Positions 25,247 to 34,328 of a stretch of DNA of 64,000 bases are shown here, piece after piece (the first letter of the stretch is position 1; each line of letters starts with the position of its first letter). Origin of the DNA: Roseovarius sp. THAF27 (GTDB lineage: Bacteria; Pseudomonadota; Alphaproteobacteria; Rhodobacterales; Rhodobacteraceae); assembly GCF_009363655.1 (NCBI RefSeq), contig NZ_CP045393.1, positions 744,001-808,000 on the forward strand, in the 5' to 3' direction. The notes below the pieces were generated by a model. The model was not told where the DNA came from, did not search any database, and saw nothing but the letters and a program-made list of their open reading frames with translations. The position numbers were made by a program, and so were the translations under genes.

Positions 25247-26248
25247 ATGAAATTCCTGTCTGCCGCAACCGCGGCACTCGCACTGACCGTGTCTGCCGGC
25301 GCCGTGAGCGCCGCCTGTGACGATGGCGAAATCGTCGTCAAGTTCAGCCACGTCACCAACACCGACAAACACCCCAAGGGCATCGCCGCCTCGCTGCTGC
25401 AAGAGCGCATCAACGAGGAAATGGACGGCAAGATGTGCATGGAGGTGTTCCCCAACTCCACGCTCTACAACGATGACCAGGTGCTCGAGGCGATGCTGCA
25501 GGGCGACGTCCAGCTGGCCGCACCGTCGCTGTCGAAATTCGAGAACTTCACCAAGGTCTTCCGCATTTTCGACCTGCCCTTCATGTTCAAGAACATCGAC
25601 GCCGTGGACAGCTTCCAGGCCTCCGAGGCGGGTCAGGACATGCTCGATTCCATGCAGCGCCGCGGCCTGCAGGGGCTGGGCTTCTGGCATAACGGCATGA
25701 AGCAGTTCTCGGCCAATGTTCCGCTGGAAACGCCGGAAGACGCCAAGGGCCTGAAGTTCCGTGTGCAGACCTCCGACGTTCTGGTCGCGCAGATGGAAGC
25801 GCTCGGCGCCTCGCCGCAGCCGATGGCCTTCTCCGAGGTTTACGGCGCGCTGCAGACCGGCGTGGTCGACGGTCAGGAAAACACCTGGTCCAACATCTAC
25901 GGCCAGAAGTTCTTCGAGGTGCAGGACGGCATCACCGAGACCAACCACGGCATCATCGACTACCTGCTGGTGACCTCGAGCGACTGGCTCGACTCGCTGG
26001 AACCCGACGTGCGCGACCAGTTCATGACCATCGTGGGTGAAGTGACCGAGACCCGGAACGCCGAAAGCTACAGCGTGAACCAGGAAAACCGCCAGGCGAT
26101 CATCGACGCCGGCGGCGAGGTACGCGAGCTGAGCGCCGACCAGCGTCAGGCCTGGGTCGATGCGATGCGCCCGGTCTGGGACCAGTTCGTCGAGGATGTG
26201 GGCCAGGACAACATCGACGCGGCCCAGTCGCACAACAGCGGCAGCTGA
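25247..26248 (+). CDS. dctP: DctP, TRAP transporter substrate-binding protein
   Basis: Periplasmic binding protein of a TRAP transporter, 333 residues. Seen: a signal peptide (about 1-22, ending VSA), the DctP-family start IVVKFSHVTNTDKHPKG and the ligand-pocket region around LKFRVQTSDVLV. The ATG at 25247 follows GGGAGGAG. The likely substrate is a C4-dicarboxylate given the DctBD pair upstream, but TRAP specificity cannot be read directly. It begins the dctPQM operon. Confidence 0.9.
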   Translation: MKFLSAATAALALTVSAGAVSAACDDGEIVVKFSHVTNTDKHPKGIAASLLQERINEEMDGKMCMEVFPNSTLYNDDQVLEAMLQGDVQLAAPSLSKFENFTKVFRIFDLPFMFKNIDAVDSFQASEAGQDMLDSMQRRGLQGLGFWHNGMKQFSANVPLETPEDAKGLKFRVQTSDVLVAQMEALGASPQPMAFSEVYGALQTGVVDGQENTWSNIYGQKFFEVQDGITETNHGIIDYLLVTSSDWLDSLEPDVRDQFMTIVGEVTETRNAESYSVNQENRQAIIDAGGEVRELSADQRQAWVDAMRPVWDQFVEDVGQDNIDAAQSHNSGS

Positions 26249-26382
26249 CGCAGGGCAAGGCGGGCGCGCGGCTGCGGCTTCCCTGAGGCCCGACCGTGCC
26301 CGCAGCGCCGGATACCGGCGGCACCACCCGTGTCGCCGGACCCTGCACCGGCCTTACCCCACATGATCCGGAGGGAAACGCC

Positions 26383-27108
26383 ATGAGCGTGAGCGGATAC
26401 ACACCATCGGGCCCGGTCGGACGCGTCGTCCATCGCGCCGAGGAAATCTTCATCGCCCTGATCCTGGGCGCGATGACCCTGATCACCTTTGCCAACGTCG
26501 TGTTGCGCTACGGTTTCTCCGAAAGCCTGCTCTGGGGGCAGGAGGTGGTGGAAATCCTCTTCGCCTGGCTGGTCCTCTTCGGCATTTCCTACGGGTTCAA
26601 GGTCACCGCCCACCTGGGTGTGGATGCCATCGTCAACATGGTCGGCGGCGGACTCAAGCGGGTCATGGCGATCATCGCCTGTCTCGTCTGCGTGGCCTAT
26701 GCCTTTCTTCTGCTCAAGGGCGCCTACGATTTCTGGGCGCCGTTCTCCAACCTCAATCCGACCTCGGGCCGCTGGTTCCCCACCGGCTTTGACGAGGCGC
26801 GCGCCCAGGGCTATGCCGTGGTCCGCCCTGTGCCGATCCCCTTCGGCAAGGAGTTCCTCGAGAACACGTTCAACTGGTACATGGACGGCGACACCCGCGT
26901 GGTCGAGGAATACGATTACCTCCCGCGCGTCATTCCCTACCTGATCCTGCCCATCGGCGCCGCACTGCTCCTCTTCCGCGTGCTTCAGGCGACCCTGGGC
27001 GTCATCCGCGGCACCCGCCAGCGCATCATCACCAGCCACGAGGCCGAGGACGCGGTGGAAACCGCCGCCGACAAGCTCGCCCGCGGCGAAGCCGTGAACA
27101 GGGGCTAG
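26383..27108 (+). CDS. dctQ: DctQ, TRAP transporter small membrane subunit
   Basis: Small integral membrane subunit, 241 residues from the ATG at 26383 behind CGGAGGG. Seen: four hydrophobic segments, with the conserved FANVVLRYGFSESLLWGQE and AWLVLFGISYGFKVTAHLGVD. It is longer than a usual DctQ because of an extra loop of about 70 residues (about 125-190) before the last membrane segment. dctM follows after 4 bases, so production is tightly linked. Confidence 0.9.
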   Translation: MSVSGYTPSGPVGRVVHRAEEIFIALILGAMTLITFANVVLRYGFSESLLWGQEVVEILFAWLVLFGISYGFKVTAHLGVDAIVNMVGGGLKRVMAIIACLVCVAYAFLLLKGAYDFWAPFSNLNPTSGRWFPTGFDEARAQGYAVVRPVPIPFGKEFLENTFNWYMDGDTRVVEEYDYLPRVIPYLILPIGAALLLFRVLQATLGVIRGTRQRIITSHEAEDAVETAADKLARGEAVNRG

Positions 27109-27112
27109 GACC

Positions 27113-28594
27113 ATGGAAGTCGCATTTCTCTTCATCATGATCATCGGCCTGCTGCTGATCGGCGTGCCGATCGCGGTCTCGCTCGGGTTCTCCTCGATCG
27201 TGTTCCAGCTGATGTTCTCGAACACGTCCATCGGTGCGGTGGCCAAGTCGCTCTATGACGCGATGGCCGAACATTACACGCTGCTGGCCATCCCGTTCTT
27301 CATCCTCGCCTCCAGCTTCATGTCCACGGGCGGCGTGGCGAAACGGATCATCCGTTTCTCCATCGCCTGCGTCGGGCATCTGAAGGGCGGTCTGGCCATC
27401 GCGGGCGTTCTGGCCTGCATGATCTTCGCCGCGCTCTCGGGCTCTTCGCCCGCCACTGTGGTCGCCATCGGCACCATCGTGATCGCCGCCATGCGGCAGG
27501 TGGGCTACACCAAGGATTTCGCCGCCGGCGTCATCTGCAACGCCGGCACGCTCGGCATCCTTATCCCGCCCTCCATCGTGATGGTCGTCTACGCCTCGGC
27601 CACCGACGTGTCCGTGGGCCGGATGTTCCTAGCCGGTGTCATCCCCGGCCTGCTGGCCGGCACGATGCTGATGGTCACGATCTACATCATGGCCCGCATC
27701 CGCAACATGCCAGCCGGCGAGTGGAAAGGCTGGGCCGAGATCTTCGACAGCTTCCGCGACGCCTTCTGGGGCCTTCTGCTGATCGGGATCATCATGGGCG
27801 GCATCTATGGCCACCCGTGGATCAATCTCACCGGTGAGGGCAGCCTGATCTACTGGCAACCCGGCGCCTTCACCCCGACAGAGGCCGCCGCCGTCGCCGC
27901 CGTCTACGCTTTCTTCGTGGCCTGCTTTATCTATCGCGACATGGGCCCCCTGGCGGCACCGTCCGAAGAGGAGACCTATACCGGCGCCATGGGCGAGCGC
28001 AGCGTCAACGCCGCCGAGGCCCCGCGCCCCGCGACCCTGCTGCAAAAGCCCTGGGCGTTGGTCACGGCCTTCTGGCACCGCGACACGGTGAACACCGTCT
28101 TCGAGGGCGCGAAACTGACGATCACGCTGATGTTCATCATCGCCAACGCGCTTCTGCTGAAGCACGTGCTGACCGACGAACAGATCCCCCAGGCCATCGC
28201 CGAAAGCATGTTGGCCGCGGGCCTCGGCCCGGTGATGTTCCTGGTGATGGTCAACGTGATCCTGCTGATCGGCGGCCAGTTCATGGAGCCATCGGGGCTT
28301 CTGGTCATCGTGGCGCCGCTGGTGTTCCCCATCGCCATCGAACTCGGGATCGACCCCATCCACCTTGGCATCATCATGGTGGTGAACATGGAGATCGGGA
28401 TGATCACGCCGCCCGTGGGCCTGAACCTCTTCGTCACCTCGGGCGTGGCCGGGATGCCGATGATGAACGTGGTGCGCGCGGCCTTGCCGTTCCTCGCCGT
28501 GCTCTTCGTCTTCCTGATCATGGTGACCTATATCCCGTGGATATCGACCTACCTGCCCACAACCTTCATGGGGCCGGAGATCATAACCAACTGA
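27113..28594 (+). CDS. dctM: DctM, TRAP transporter large membrane subunit
   Basis: Large permease subunit of 493 residues with about 12 hydrophobic segments, the sodium-dependent transport channel of the TRAP system. Seen: the DctM segments LSGSSPATVVAIGTIV and GTLGILIPPSIVMVVYA, with a counterpart MEIGMITPPVGLNLFV near the C-terminus. It is longer than the usual 425-430 residues because of a hydrophilic insert around 275-320. It ends the dctPQM operon; a hairpin follows. Confidence 0.92.
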   Translation: MEVAFLFIMIIGLLLIGVPIAVSLGFSSIVFQLMFSNTSIGAVAKSLYDAMAEHYTLLAIPFFILASSFMSTGGVAKRIIRFSIACVGHLKGGLAIAGVLACMIFAALSGSSPATVVAIGTIVIAAMRQVGYTKDFAAGVICNAGTLGILIPPSIVMVVYASATDVSVGRMFLAGVIPGLLAGTMLMVTIYIMARIRNMPAGEWKGWAEIFDSFRDAFWGLLLIGIIMGGIYGHPWINLTGEGSLIYWQPGAFTPTEAAAVAAVYAFFVACFIYRDMGPLAAPSEEETYTGAMGERSVNAAEAPRPATLLQKPWALVTAFWHRDTVNTVFEGAKLTITLMFIIANALLLKHVLTDEQIPQAIAESMLAAGLGPVMFLVMVNVILLIGGQFMEPSGLLVIVAPLVFPIAIELGIDPIHLGIIMVVNMEIGMITPPVGLNLFVTSGVAGMPMMNVVRAALPFLAVLFVFLIMVTYIPWISTYLPTTFMGPEIITN

Positions 28595-28629
28595 CGCCAC
28601 AGGCGCGCGGCTGGCACGTCGCGCGCCAG

Positions 28630-28668
28630 CACATTCTTCGCAGAAGAATGTGGCCAGAAAATCCTCCG
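28630..28668. repeat. hairpin plus dispersed-repeat copy between dctM and ech
   Basis: A perfect 10-bp stem CACATTCTTC (28630-28639) with GAAGAATGTG (28643-28652) and a 3-base loop lies between the convergent dctM and enoyl-CoA hydratase stops and could end transcription both ways. The right arm continues (28643-28668), read on the minus strand, as GGAGGATTTTCTGGCCA, a divergent copy of the repeat at 31.5-31.7 kb. Confidence 0.55.
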
Positions 28669-28693
28669 AATTTTCAGCCGCCTTCGACCGCCC

Positions 28694-29479
28694 TCAGCGC
28701 CCTTTCCAGACCGGGTCGCGCTTTTCGGCAAAAGCCTTTGCGCCTTCCAGCTGGTCCTCGGAGTCATACAGCACGTCGACGCTCTCGAATTGCCGCCGCG
28801 TGATCCGGTTCATCGCGTCCTGGAATGTCATCGCCTCGGCCTCGCGTACGATCTCCTTGATCGCGGCGTAAACCAGCGGCGGCCCGCTCGCCAGCAAATC
28901 CGCCATCTCCCGCGCTTTTGCCATAAGCTGATCGCCGGGATGGATCTGGTTGATCAAGCCCCACCGCGCTGCTTCCTCGGCGTCGATCCAGCGTCCGGTC
29001 AGCAGCATCTCCATCGCGATATGATAGGGGATGCGCTTGGGCAGCTTCACGCTGGCCGCATCGGCCACCGTCCCCGACCGGATCTCGGGCAGGGCGAACT
29101 GCGCATGATCGGCGGCCAGGATGATGTCCGCGCTCAGCGCCCATTCCAGGCCGCCACCGCAACAGATCCCGTTCACCGCCGCGATGATCGGCTTGTTCAT
29201 CGCCCGCATTTCCTGCAGGCCCCCAAAGCCGCCGACGCCGTAGTTGTCATCCACCGCATCGCCCCCGGCGGCGGCTTTCAGGTCCCAGCCGGGGCAGAAG
29301 AACTTGTCGCCCGCGCCGGTGATCAGCGCCACGCGCAGTTCCGGATCGTCGCGGAAGTCCTTGAACACGTCGCCCATGATCCGGCTGGTCGCCAGGTCGA
29401 TCGCGTTGGCCTTGGGCCGGTCCAGCGTCACTTCCAGCACATGGCCGCGAGTCTCGGTCTTAACCGGGTTGTCCGTCAT
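28694..29479 (-). CDS. enoyl-CoA hydratase (carnitinyl-CoA dehydratase-like)
   Basis: Crotonase-family enzyme of 261 residues. Seen: LTLDRPKANAIDL-like start (VTLDRPKANAIDL), the oxyanion-hole segments around FCPGWDLK and NGICCGGGLEWALSADI, and PEIRSGTVAD. It resembles CaiD, which interconverts crotonobetainyl-CoA and L-carnitinyl-CoA. It is the last gene of a leftward run, one base after the CoA ligase stop. In this context it would hydrate crotonobetainyl-CoA to carnitinyl-CoA. A general beta-oxidation role is the alternative. Confidence 0.82.
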   Translation of the reverse strand: MTDNPVKTETRGHVLEVTLDRPKANAIDLATSRIMGDVFKDFRDDPELRVALITGAGDKFFCPGWDLKAAAGGDAVDDNYGVGGFGGLQEMRAMNKPIIAAVNGICCGGGLEWALSADIILAADHAQFALPEIRSGTVADAASVKLPKRIPYHIAMEMLLTGRWIDAEEAARWGLINQIHPGDQLMAKAREMADLLASGPPLVYAAIKEIVREAEAMTFQDAMNRITRRQFESVDVLYDSEDQLEGAKAFAEKRDPVWKGR

Positions 29480-29480
29480 G

Positions 29481-31514
29481 TCAGTCTCCTTTCCGGATCA
29501 GTGCATCCGCCGCCACGGCCCTTTCGGTCGTGCAGATCAGCGGGTTGATCTCGATTTCCTCCAGCCGGTTGCGTTCGGCGCCGATATAGTCCTGCACCGC
29601 CAGAACGGCGCGTGCAATGGCGGCGCGGTCCGTGCCGGGCCTGCCGCGATACCCTGCAAGCACGGGGGCGATGCGCAAGCTGTCGAGCGCCCCGAACACC
29701 TCGTCCTCCGTCACGGGCAGGATAAGCGACACCGTGTCCCGCAGGATTTCCGTCAGCGTCCCGCCGGCCCCCAGCGTCAGCACGAACCCATGCGCCGGGT
29801 CCCGGACGACGCCGAGCAACAGCTCGGCCACGCCGTCGCCGATCATCTCCTCCAGCAGAAAGCCGTCGCAGGCCATGCCCTTGGCCGCTTCCTCGACTTC
29901 CAGCGCGTCCCGCAGACCAAGCGCCACCAGTCCGGCCTCGGTCTTGTGCGCGACGCCCATGCCCTTCAACACCACGGGAAAGCCGATCTCCTTGGCCGCC
30001 GCCACGGCCTCGTCGACCGTGTCCGCGACCATCGCCCGCGGAACGTCGAGGCCCGCGGCGGCCAGCGCGCGCTTCGCCTCGGCCTCCGCCAGCACTCTTG
30101 CGCGTTTCGGCCGGTCTCCCTGCACCACCGGCGCAGGCAGCGGGCCGCACCGGCCAATGAAGGCCGCTGCCTCGACAGCGGTCAGAAAATCGTCCAGTCC
30201 CTGCATCGGGATCATGCCGCCCGCCGTGGCGCGCGCGGCCATCGCCTCGGGCAGCAGCTCGGGCAGGGTGGACACCAGCACCAATGGTCTGCCGGTCTCG
30301 GCCACTGCCGTCGCCCCGGCCTCGAACACGCAGTCCCAGGCGCCGGGGTCGCATCGATCCGTGCGCGGAAAGTCTATTATCACACAGGTCAGGTTCGCCG
30401 AGCCCTCCTGCATGATGGCAAAGACCTGCGCCATGCGACCGGCGTCGTTCCAGATGAACGTGTGATAGTCCAGAGGGTTGGCCAGTGCGACCATGGGGCC
30501 GAGCGTCTCGCGCAGGCGGTCGTGTTGCGTCAGGGTCAGGTCGGGAAACGCAACCTTCCGGTCCTCGGCGCTGTCCGCCATCAGGCTGGCCTCGCCCCCC
30601 GAACAGGACAGGGAGGCCAGAGAGACACCGGACAACGGGCCTGCGTAGTGCAACAGCTTCGCCGTCTCCAGCAAGGCGGGCAGGCTGTCGACCTGCGCCA
30701 CGCCCAGCCGCCGCAAAAGCGCGCGCGCTCCGGCGTCGCTGCCGGCGAGCGAGGCCGTGTGCGACACCGCCGCCGCCTGCGCCCGCGCCGACTTGCCGGC
30801 CTTCAGGGCGACCACGGGCTTGCCCAGGTCCCGGGCCGTTTGCACCAGCCGCTCGAAGGCGGGCACGTCGCCGATCCCTTCGATGTGCAGCGCCAGCACG
30901 GTCACCCGCGGGTCCTGCAACAGCGTGTGGCCCAGCTCCGCCAACCCGGTCTGCGCCTGGTTCCCGGCGGTGGTCACATAGGCCAGCGGCAGGCCGCGCG
31001 ACTGCATCGAGATGTTGATCGCCATGTTGGAGCTTTGCGTCAGCACCGCCACGCCGCTTTCGACCCGCGCACCACCATGCTGATCCGGCCACAAGAGCGC
31101 GCCGTCCAGGTAGTTGATGAAACCATAGCAGTTGGGTCCCAGGAGCGGCATCTCGCCCGCGGCCTCCAGCAACGTCGCCTGAAGGTCGGCCCCGTCGCCG
31201 GTTTCGGCCTGCGCCTCGCTGAAGCCACTTGCGAAACAGACCGCACCGCCCGCGCCCATCTCGCGCAGTTGGCGGACGACATCGACCGTGGCGTGTCGGT
31301 TCACCCCGATGAAGACGGCATCCGGTGGCGCGGGCAAATCATCCAGCCGGGCGCAGGCAGGCAGGCCCGCGATTTCCGCCTTCGCCGGATGGACCGGCCA
31401 GACCGGGCCGGGAAATGCCATCTTCCGGCACTGCTCGACGACACTGGTGCACCAGGCCCCGCCGCCGATCACCGCAATCGACTTCGGCTGAATGAGGCGG
31501 CTCAGGTCGCGCAT
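29481..31514 (-). CDS. NDP-forming acyl-CoA synthetase
   Basis: Fused alpha-beta ADP-forming acetate-CoA-ligase-type protein, 677 residues from the ATG at 31514. Seen: an N-terminal CoA-binding domain (SIAVIGGGAWCTSVV), a succinyl-CoA-ligase-like middle, and a C-terminal ATP-grasp domain (KRALAAAGLDVPRA through GYRGRPGTDRAA). It should activate a carboxylic acid to its CoA thioester. Between acyl-CoA dehydrogenase and hydratase genes of a carnitine cluster, gamma-butyrobetaine or crotonobetaine are the likely acids. The usual ligase for this step, CaiC, is AMP-forming, so this would be a replacement. Confidence 0.85.
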   Translation of the reverse strand: MRDLSRLIQPKSIAVIGGGAWCTSVVEQCRKMAFPGPVWPVHPAKAEIAGLPACARLDDLPAPPDAVFIGVNRHATVDVVRQLREMGAGGAVCFASGFSEAQAETGDGADLQATLLEAAGEMPLLGPNCYGFINYLDGALLWPDQHGGARVESGVAVLTQSSNMAINISMQSRGLPLAYVTTAGNQAQTGLAELGHTLLQDPRVTVLALHIEGIGDVPAFERLVQTARDLGKPVVALKAGKSARAQAAAVSHTASLAGSDAGARALLRRLGVAQVDSLPALLETAKLLHYAGPLSGVSLASLSCSGGEASLMADSAEDRKVAFPDLTLTQHDRLRETLGPMVALANPLDYHTFIWNDAGRMAQVFAIMQEGSANLTCVIIDFPRTDRCDPGAWDCVFEAGATAVAETGRPLVLVSTLPELLPEAMAARATAGGMIPMQGLDDFLTAVEAAAFIGRCGPLPAPVVQGDRPKRARVLAEAEAKRALAAAGLDVPRAMVADTVDEAVAAAKEIGFPVVLKGMGVAHKTEAGLVALGLRDALEVEEAAKGMACDGFLLEEMIGDGVAELLLGVVRDPAHGFVLTLGAGGTLTEILRDTVSLILPVTEDEVFGALDSLRIAPVLAGYRGRPGTDRAAIARAVLAVQDYIGAERNRLEEIEINPLICTTERAVAADALIRKGD

Positions 31515-31544
31515 GGGGCGGATCCTTGCGCCGAAGAGTTTATT

Positions 31545-31580
31545 GCCTCCGGCGGGGATATTTCCGGCCAGAGGAAGAAA
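31545..31580 (+). repeat. dispersed intergenic repeat, copy A
   Basis: The sequence from GCCTCCGGCGGGGATATTT to AGAGGAAGAAA, just upstream of the CoA ligase start. An inverted near-copy lies at 31697-31730, so the 225-base gap is flanked by the element. The shape GCCTCCGGCGG-GATATTT-GGCCA-GA-GAA is one I associate with many Rhodobacteraceae gene ends. Confidence 0.65.
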
Positions 31581-31696
31581 CGGTTTGTTAACCACGCCCT
31601 GCAATGCTTGCCATGCGGTACAGGCGGGGACGCCGATGACCGCGCCAGGGGAAGAGGCCGCGCCTTTTCCCGGGGGGGGCTTTCCCGGCTCCCCCC

Positions 31697-31730
31697 TTTT
31701 CCTCTGGCCGAAAATATCCTCGCCGAAGGC
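31697..31730 (-). repeat. dispersed intergenic repeat, copy B (inverted)
   Basis: Read on the minus strand this is GCCTTCGGCGAGGATATTT followed by TCGGCCAGAGGAAAA. It matches copy A at most positions in opposite orientation. It sits 9 bases after the acyl-CoA dehydrogenase stop, and the two copies could pair as a long stem in RNA. Confidence 0.65.
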
Positions 31731-31739
31731 ATTCGTCTC

Positions 31740-32900
31740 TTATGCCCCCAGCGGCCGCAGAAGCTCGCGGCTGATGATGTGGCGCTGGATCTCGGACGTC
31801 CCGTCCCAGATCCGCTCGACCCGTGCGTCGCGCCAGAACCGCTCGACCGGGAAGTCGTCCATCAGGCCCATGCCGCCGAAGATCTGCAAGGTGGCGTCGG
31901 TCACGCGGGCCAGCATCTCGCTGGCAAAGAGCTTGGCCGAGGCGATCTCGCGGTTCGCCGGCAGGCCCTGATCCAGCCGCCATGCCGCGGCCAGCGTCAG
32001 CCAGTCGGCGGCGTCGATCTCGGTGACCATGTCCGCGATCTGAAAGCTCACGCCCTGGAACTTGCCGATCTGCTGGCCGAACTGTTTGCGCTCGGCGGCG
32101 TAGTTCAACGCGTAATCAAAGGCCCGGCGCGCCCGTCCCACGCTCATCGTCGCCACGGTGATCCGCGTGGCGTAGAGCCATTCGTTCATTACCGCGAATC
32201 CGCCGTCGACGTCGCCCAGCACCTGCGCGTCGGGCAGCCGGCAATCGTCGAATTCCAGCACCATGTTCTTGTAGCCCCGGTGGCTGACCGACTTGTAGCC
32301 GTCGCGGATGGTGAAGCCCGGCGTGCCACGATCCACTAGGAAGGCGGTGATGCGCTTCTTGGGTCCTTTCGGCGTGTCGTCCTCGCCCGTGGCGATGAAG
32401 ACGATGATGAAATCGGCATGATCCGCGCCCGAGATGAAATGCTTGGTGCCGTTCACCACCCAGTCGCCGCCGTCACGTTTGGCGAAGCACTTCATTCCGC
32501 GCACATCCGACCCGGCATCGGGCTCGGTCATCGCCAGCGCATCCATCCGCTCGCCCCGCACGGCGGGCATGAGGTACCGCTCACGCTGCTCGCCCTCGCA
32601 GGCCATCAGGATATTCTGCGGCCGGCCGAAGAAATGCGTCAGCGCCATCGACCCGCGCCCCAATTCCCGCTCGACCAGCGCGAAATCCACGTGGCCGAGG
32701 CCCGCGCCGCCCACCTCTTCGGGAAAGTTGCAGGCGTAAAACCCGAGATCCATGCATTTGCGCTTGATCTCTTGCGCCACCTCGTCCGGCACCTCGCCGG
32801 TCCGTTCGACAAGTTCCTCGTGCGGATAGATCTCCTTCTCGACGAAACTGCGCACCGTCGAGACGATCATCTCCTGCTCGTCGGTCAATCCGAAATGCAT
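31740..32900 (-). CDS. acyl-CoA dehydrogenase (CaiA/butyrobetainyl-CoA dehydrogenase-like)
   Basis: FAD-dependent acyl-CoA dehydrogenase of 386 residues from the ATG at 32900 (MHFGLTDEQEMIVSTV). Seen: the family signature AMTEPDAGSD and the C-terminal LQIFGGMGLMDDFPVERFWRD. It would oxidise gamma-butyrobetainyl-CoA to crotonobetainyl-CoA in this cluster. The start lies 4 bases after the carnitine dehydrogenase stop, so the two are cotranscribed. Substrate is inferred from the neighbours only. Confidence 0.85.
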   Translation of the reverse strand: MHFGLTDEQEMIVSTVRSFVEKEIYPHEELVERTGEVPDEVAQEIKRKCMDLGFYACNFPEEVGGAGLGHVDFALVERELGRGSMALTHFFGRPQNILMACEGEQRERYLMPAVRGERMDALAMTEPDAGSDVRGMKCFAKRDGGDWVVNGTKHFISGADHADFIIVFIATGEDDTPKGPKKRITAFLVDRGTPGFTIRDGYKSVSHRGYKNMVLEFDDCRLPDAQVLGDVDGGFAVMNEWLYATRITVATMSVGRARRAFDYALNYAAERKQFGQQIGKFQGVSFQIADMVTEIDAADWLTLAAAWRLDQGLPANREIASAKLFASEMLARVTDATLQIFGGMGLMDDFPVERFWRDARVERIWDGTSEIQRHIISRELLRPLGA

Positions 32901-32904
32901 GGTC

Positions 32905-34314
32905 TCACTCCTCCGCGTGCAGGGCGGCCAGCGCCGCCACCTTCTCTGCCACATCCTCTGGCGGCGCGCAGGTGCGCCGGGTCTCCAGGCTCACATGCAG
33001 CATCAGCTGGTCGCAGGTCGCCATCACCTCGCCGTCGCTCTTGCGCTTCATCTCGTGAAAACAGCGCAGCTTCTTGCCGCCGCCTTCGGTCACCCGACTC
33101 TCGACGATGATCGCTTCCCCGGCCCGCGTTTCGGCCAGGTACTTGATCGTCGTCTCCACCGTGAAATAGCTCAGCTGCCGCTCACTCACATAGGCCTCGT
33201 CCGCGCCCACATAGGCCATCACGCCCTCAGCCGCATCGCTGAAAACCTGCCCGTAGCGGCCCTCGTTCATATGCCCGTTCATGTCGGTCCAGTCGACCGG
33301 CACCATCCGGTCCTGCGTGATCATCGGCCGGGCGTCCTGCGGCGGATGCATCAGCGTCCTTTGATGCTGACCGACCAGCTTGCCCGAAGCGGTGCCCTGC
33401 TGTTTCAGCGCCCGCATCATGGCAATCAGGTTGCGGTCGCGCTTGCGCTCCAGCTCGCGGATCGACAGGTGCCCCGACTGCGCGTCCGACTGGTCCGCGA
33501 TCAGGTCCACCAACTCGGGCGTGAACTCCGGCACATCCATCAGCTTGGTCCAGGGCCAGCTCAGCGCCGGACCGAACTGCGCCATGAAATGCCGCATCCC
33601 GGCCTCGCCGCCGGCCACGCGGTAGGTCTCAAACAGGCCCATCTGCCCCCAACGCAGGCCAAAGCCGTAGCGGATGGCGTTGTCGATCTCCTCGGTGGTG
33701 GCGATGCCGTCCTTGACCAGCCACAGCGCCTCGCGCCAGACAGCCTCGAGGAAGCGGTCCGCGATATGCGCGTCGATCTCCTTGCGCACATGCAGGGGAT
33801 AGAGCCCCACCTGGGTCAGCGTCGCCTTGGCCACCTCGACCATCTCGGGCGATGTGGCCTCGGACGGCACCACCTCGATCAGCGGCAGCAGGTAGACCGG
33901 GTTGAACGGGTGCGTGACCATGATCGTCGACGGGTCGGTCGCATCTTGCTGCAATTCCGACGGCTTGAACCCACTGGTCGAGGAGCCAATGGGCACGCCC
34001 GGTGCTGCGGCCTGGATCTCGGCAAAGACCTTGTGCTTCAGGTCGAGCCGCTCGCTCACGCTTTCCTGGATCCAGTCCGCGCCGTCGACCGCCTCGGCAA
34101 TCGAGCCGTGAAAACTCAGCTTCCCCTCGGCGGGCAGGGCGCAGTCATAGAGCATCGGCAACGCACCCCGCGCATTTTCCAGAACCTCGCCCACCTTGCG
34201 CTCGGCTTGCGGGTCGGGGTCGAACACCCGCACATCCCAGCCGTTCAGCAGGAACCGCGCGGCCCAGCCGCCGCCGATCACGCCGCCACCGATGATTGCC
34301 GCCCGTTTCGTCAT
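32905..34314 (-). CDS. lcdH: carnitine 3-dehydrogenase fused to thioesterase domain
   Basis: Two-domain protein of 469 residues from the ATG at 34314 (AAGGGA upstream); an alternative ATG at 34332 overlaps the preceding stop as ATGA. Residues 1-310 form a 3-hydroxyacyl-CoA-dehydrogenase-like NAD enzyme (AAIIGGGVIGGGWAARFLL, THPFNPVYLLPLIE) that oxidises L-carnitine to 3-dehydrocarnitine. Residues about 325-469 form a hotdog thioesterase (VDWTDMNGHMNEGRYGQVF) thought to split betainyl-CoA to glycine betaine. The fusion is known in carnitine-degrading proteobacteria. It pairs functionally with the BKACE enzyme at 36263. Confidence 0.92.
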   Translation of the reverse strand: MTKRAAIIGGGVIGGGWAARFLLNGWDVRVFDPDPQAERKVGEVLENARGALPMLYDCALPAEGKLSFHGSIAEAVDGADWIQESVSERLDLKHKVFAEIQAAAPGVPIGSSTSGFKPSELQQDATDPSTIMVTHPFNPVYLLPLIEVVPSEATSPEMVEVAKATLTQVGLYPLHVRKEIDAHIADRFLEAVWREALWLVKDGIATTEEIDNAIRYGFGLRWGQMGLFETYRVAGGEAGMRHFMAQFGPALSWPWTKLMDVPEFTPELVDLIADQSDAQSGHLSIRELERKRDRNLIAMMRALKQQGTASGKLVGQHQRTLMHPPQDARPMITQDRMVPVDWTDMNGHMNEGRYGQVFSDAAEGVMAYVGADEAYVSERQLSYFTVETTIKYLAETRAGEAIIVESRVTEGGGKKLRCFHEMKRKSDGEVMATCDQLMLHVSLETRRTCAPPEDVAEKVAALAALHAEE

Positions 34315-34328
34315 CGTCGTTCCCTTCG

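Noticed and set aside
29244..32339. Open frame of 1031 codons on the plus strand across the CoA ligase and dehydrogenase genes
   Set aside because: Both minus-strand genes have clear families; the plus frame is low-complexity, His/Arg/Gly-rich and spans two genes.
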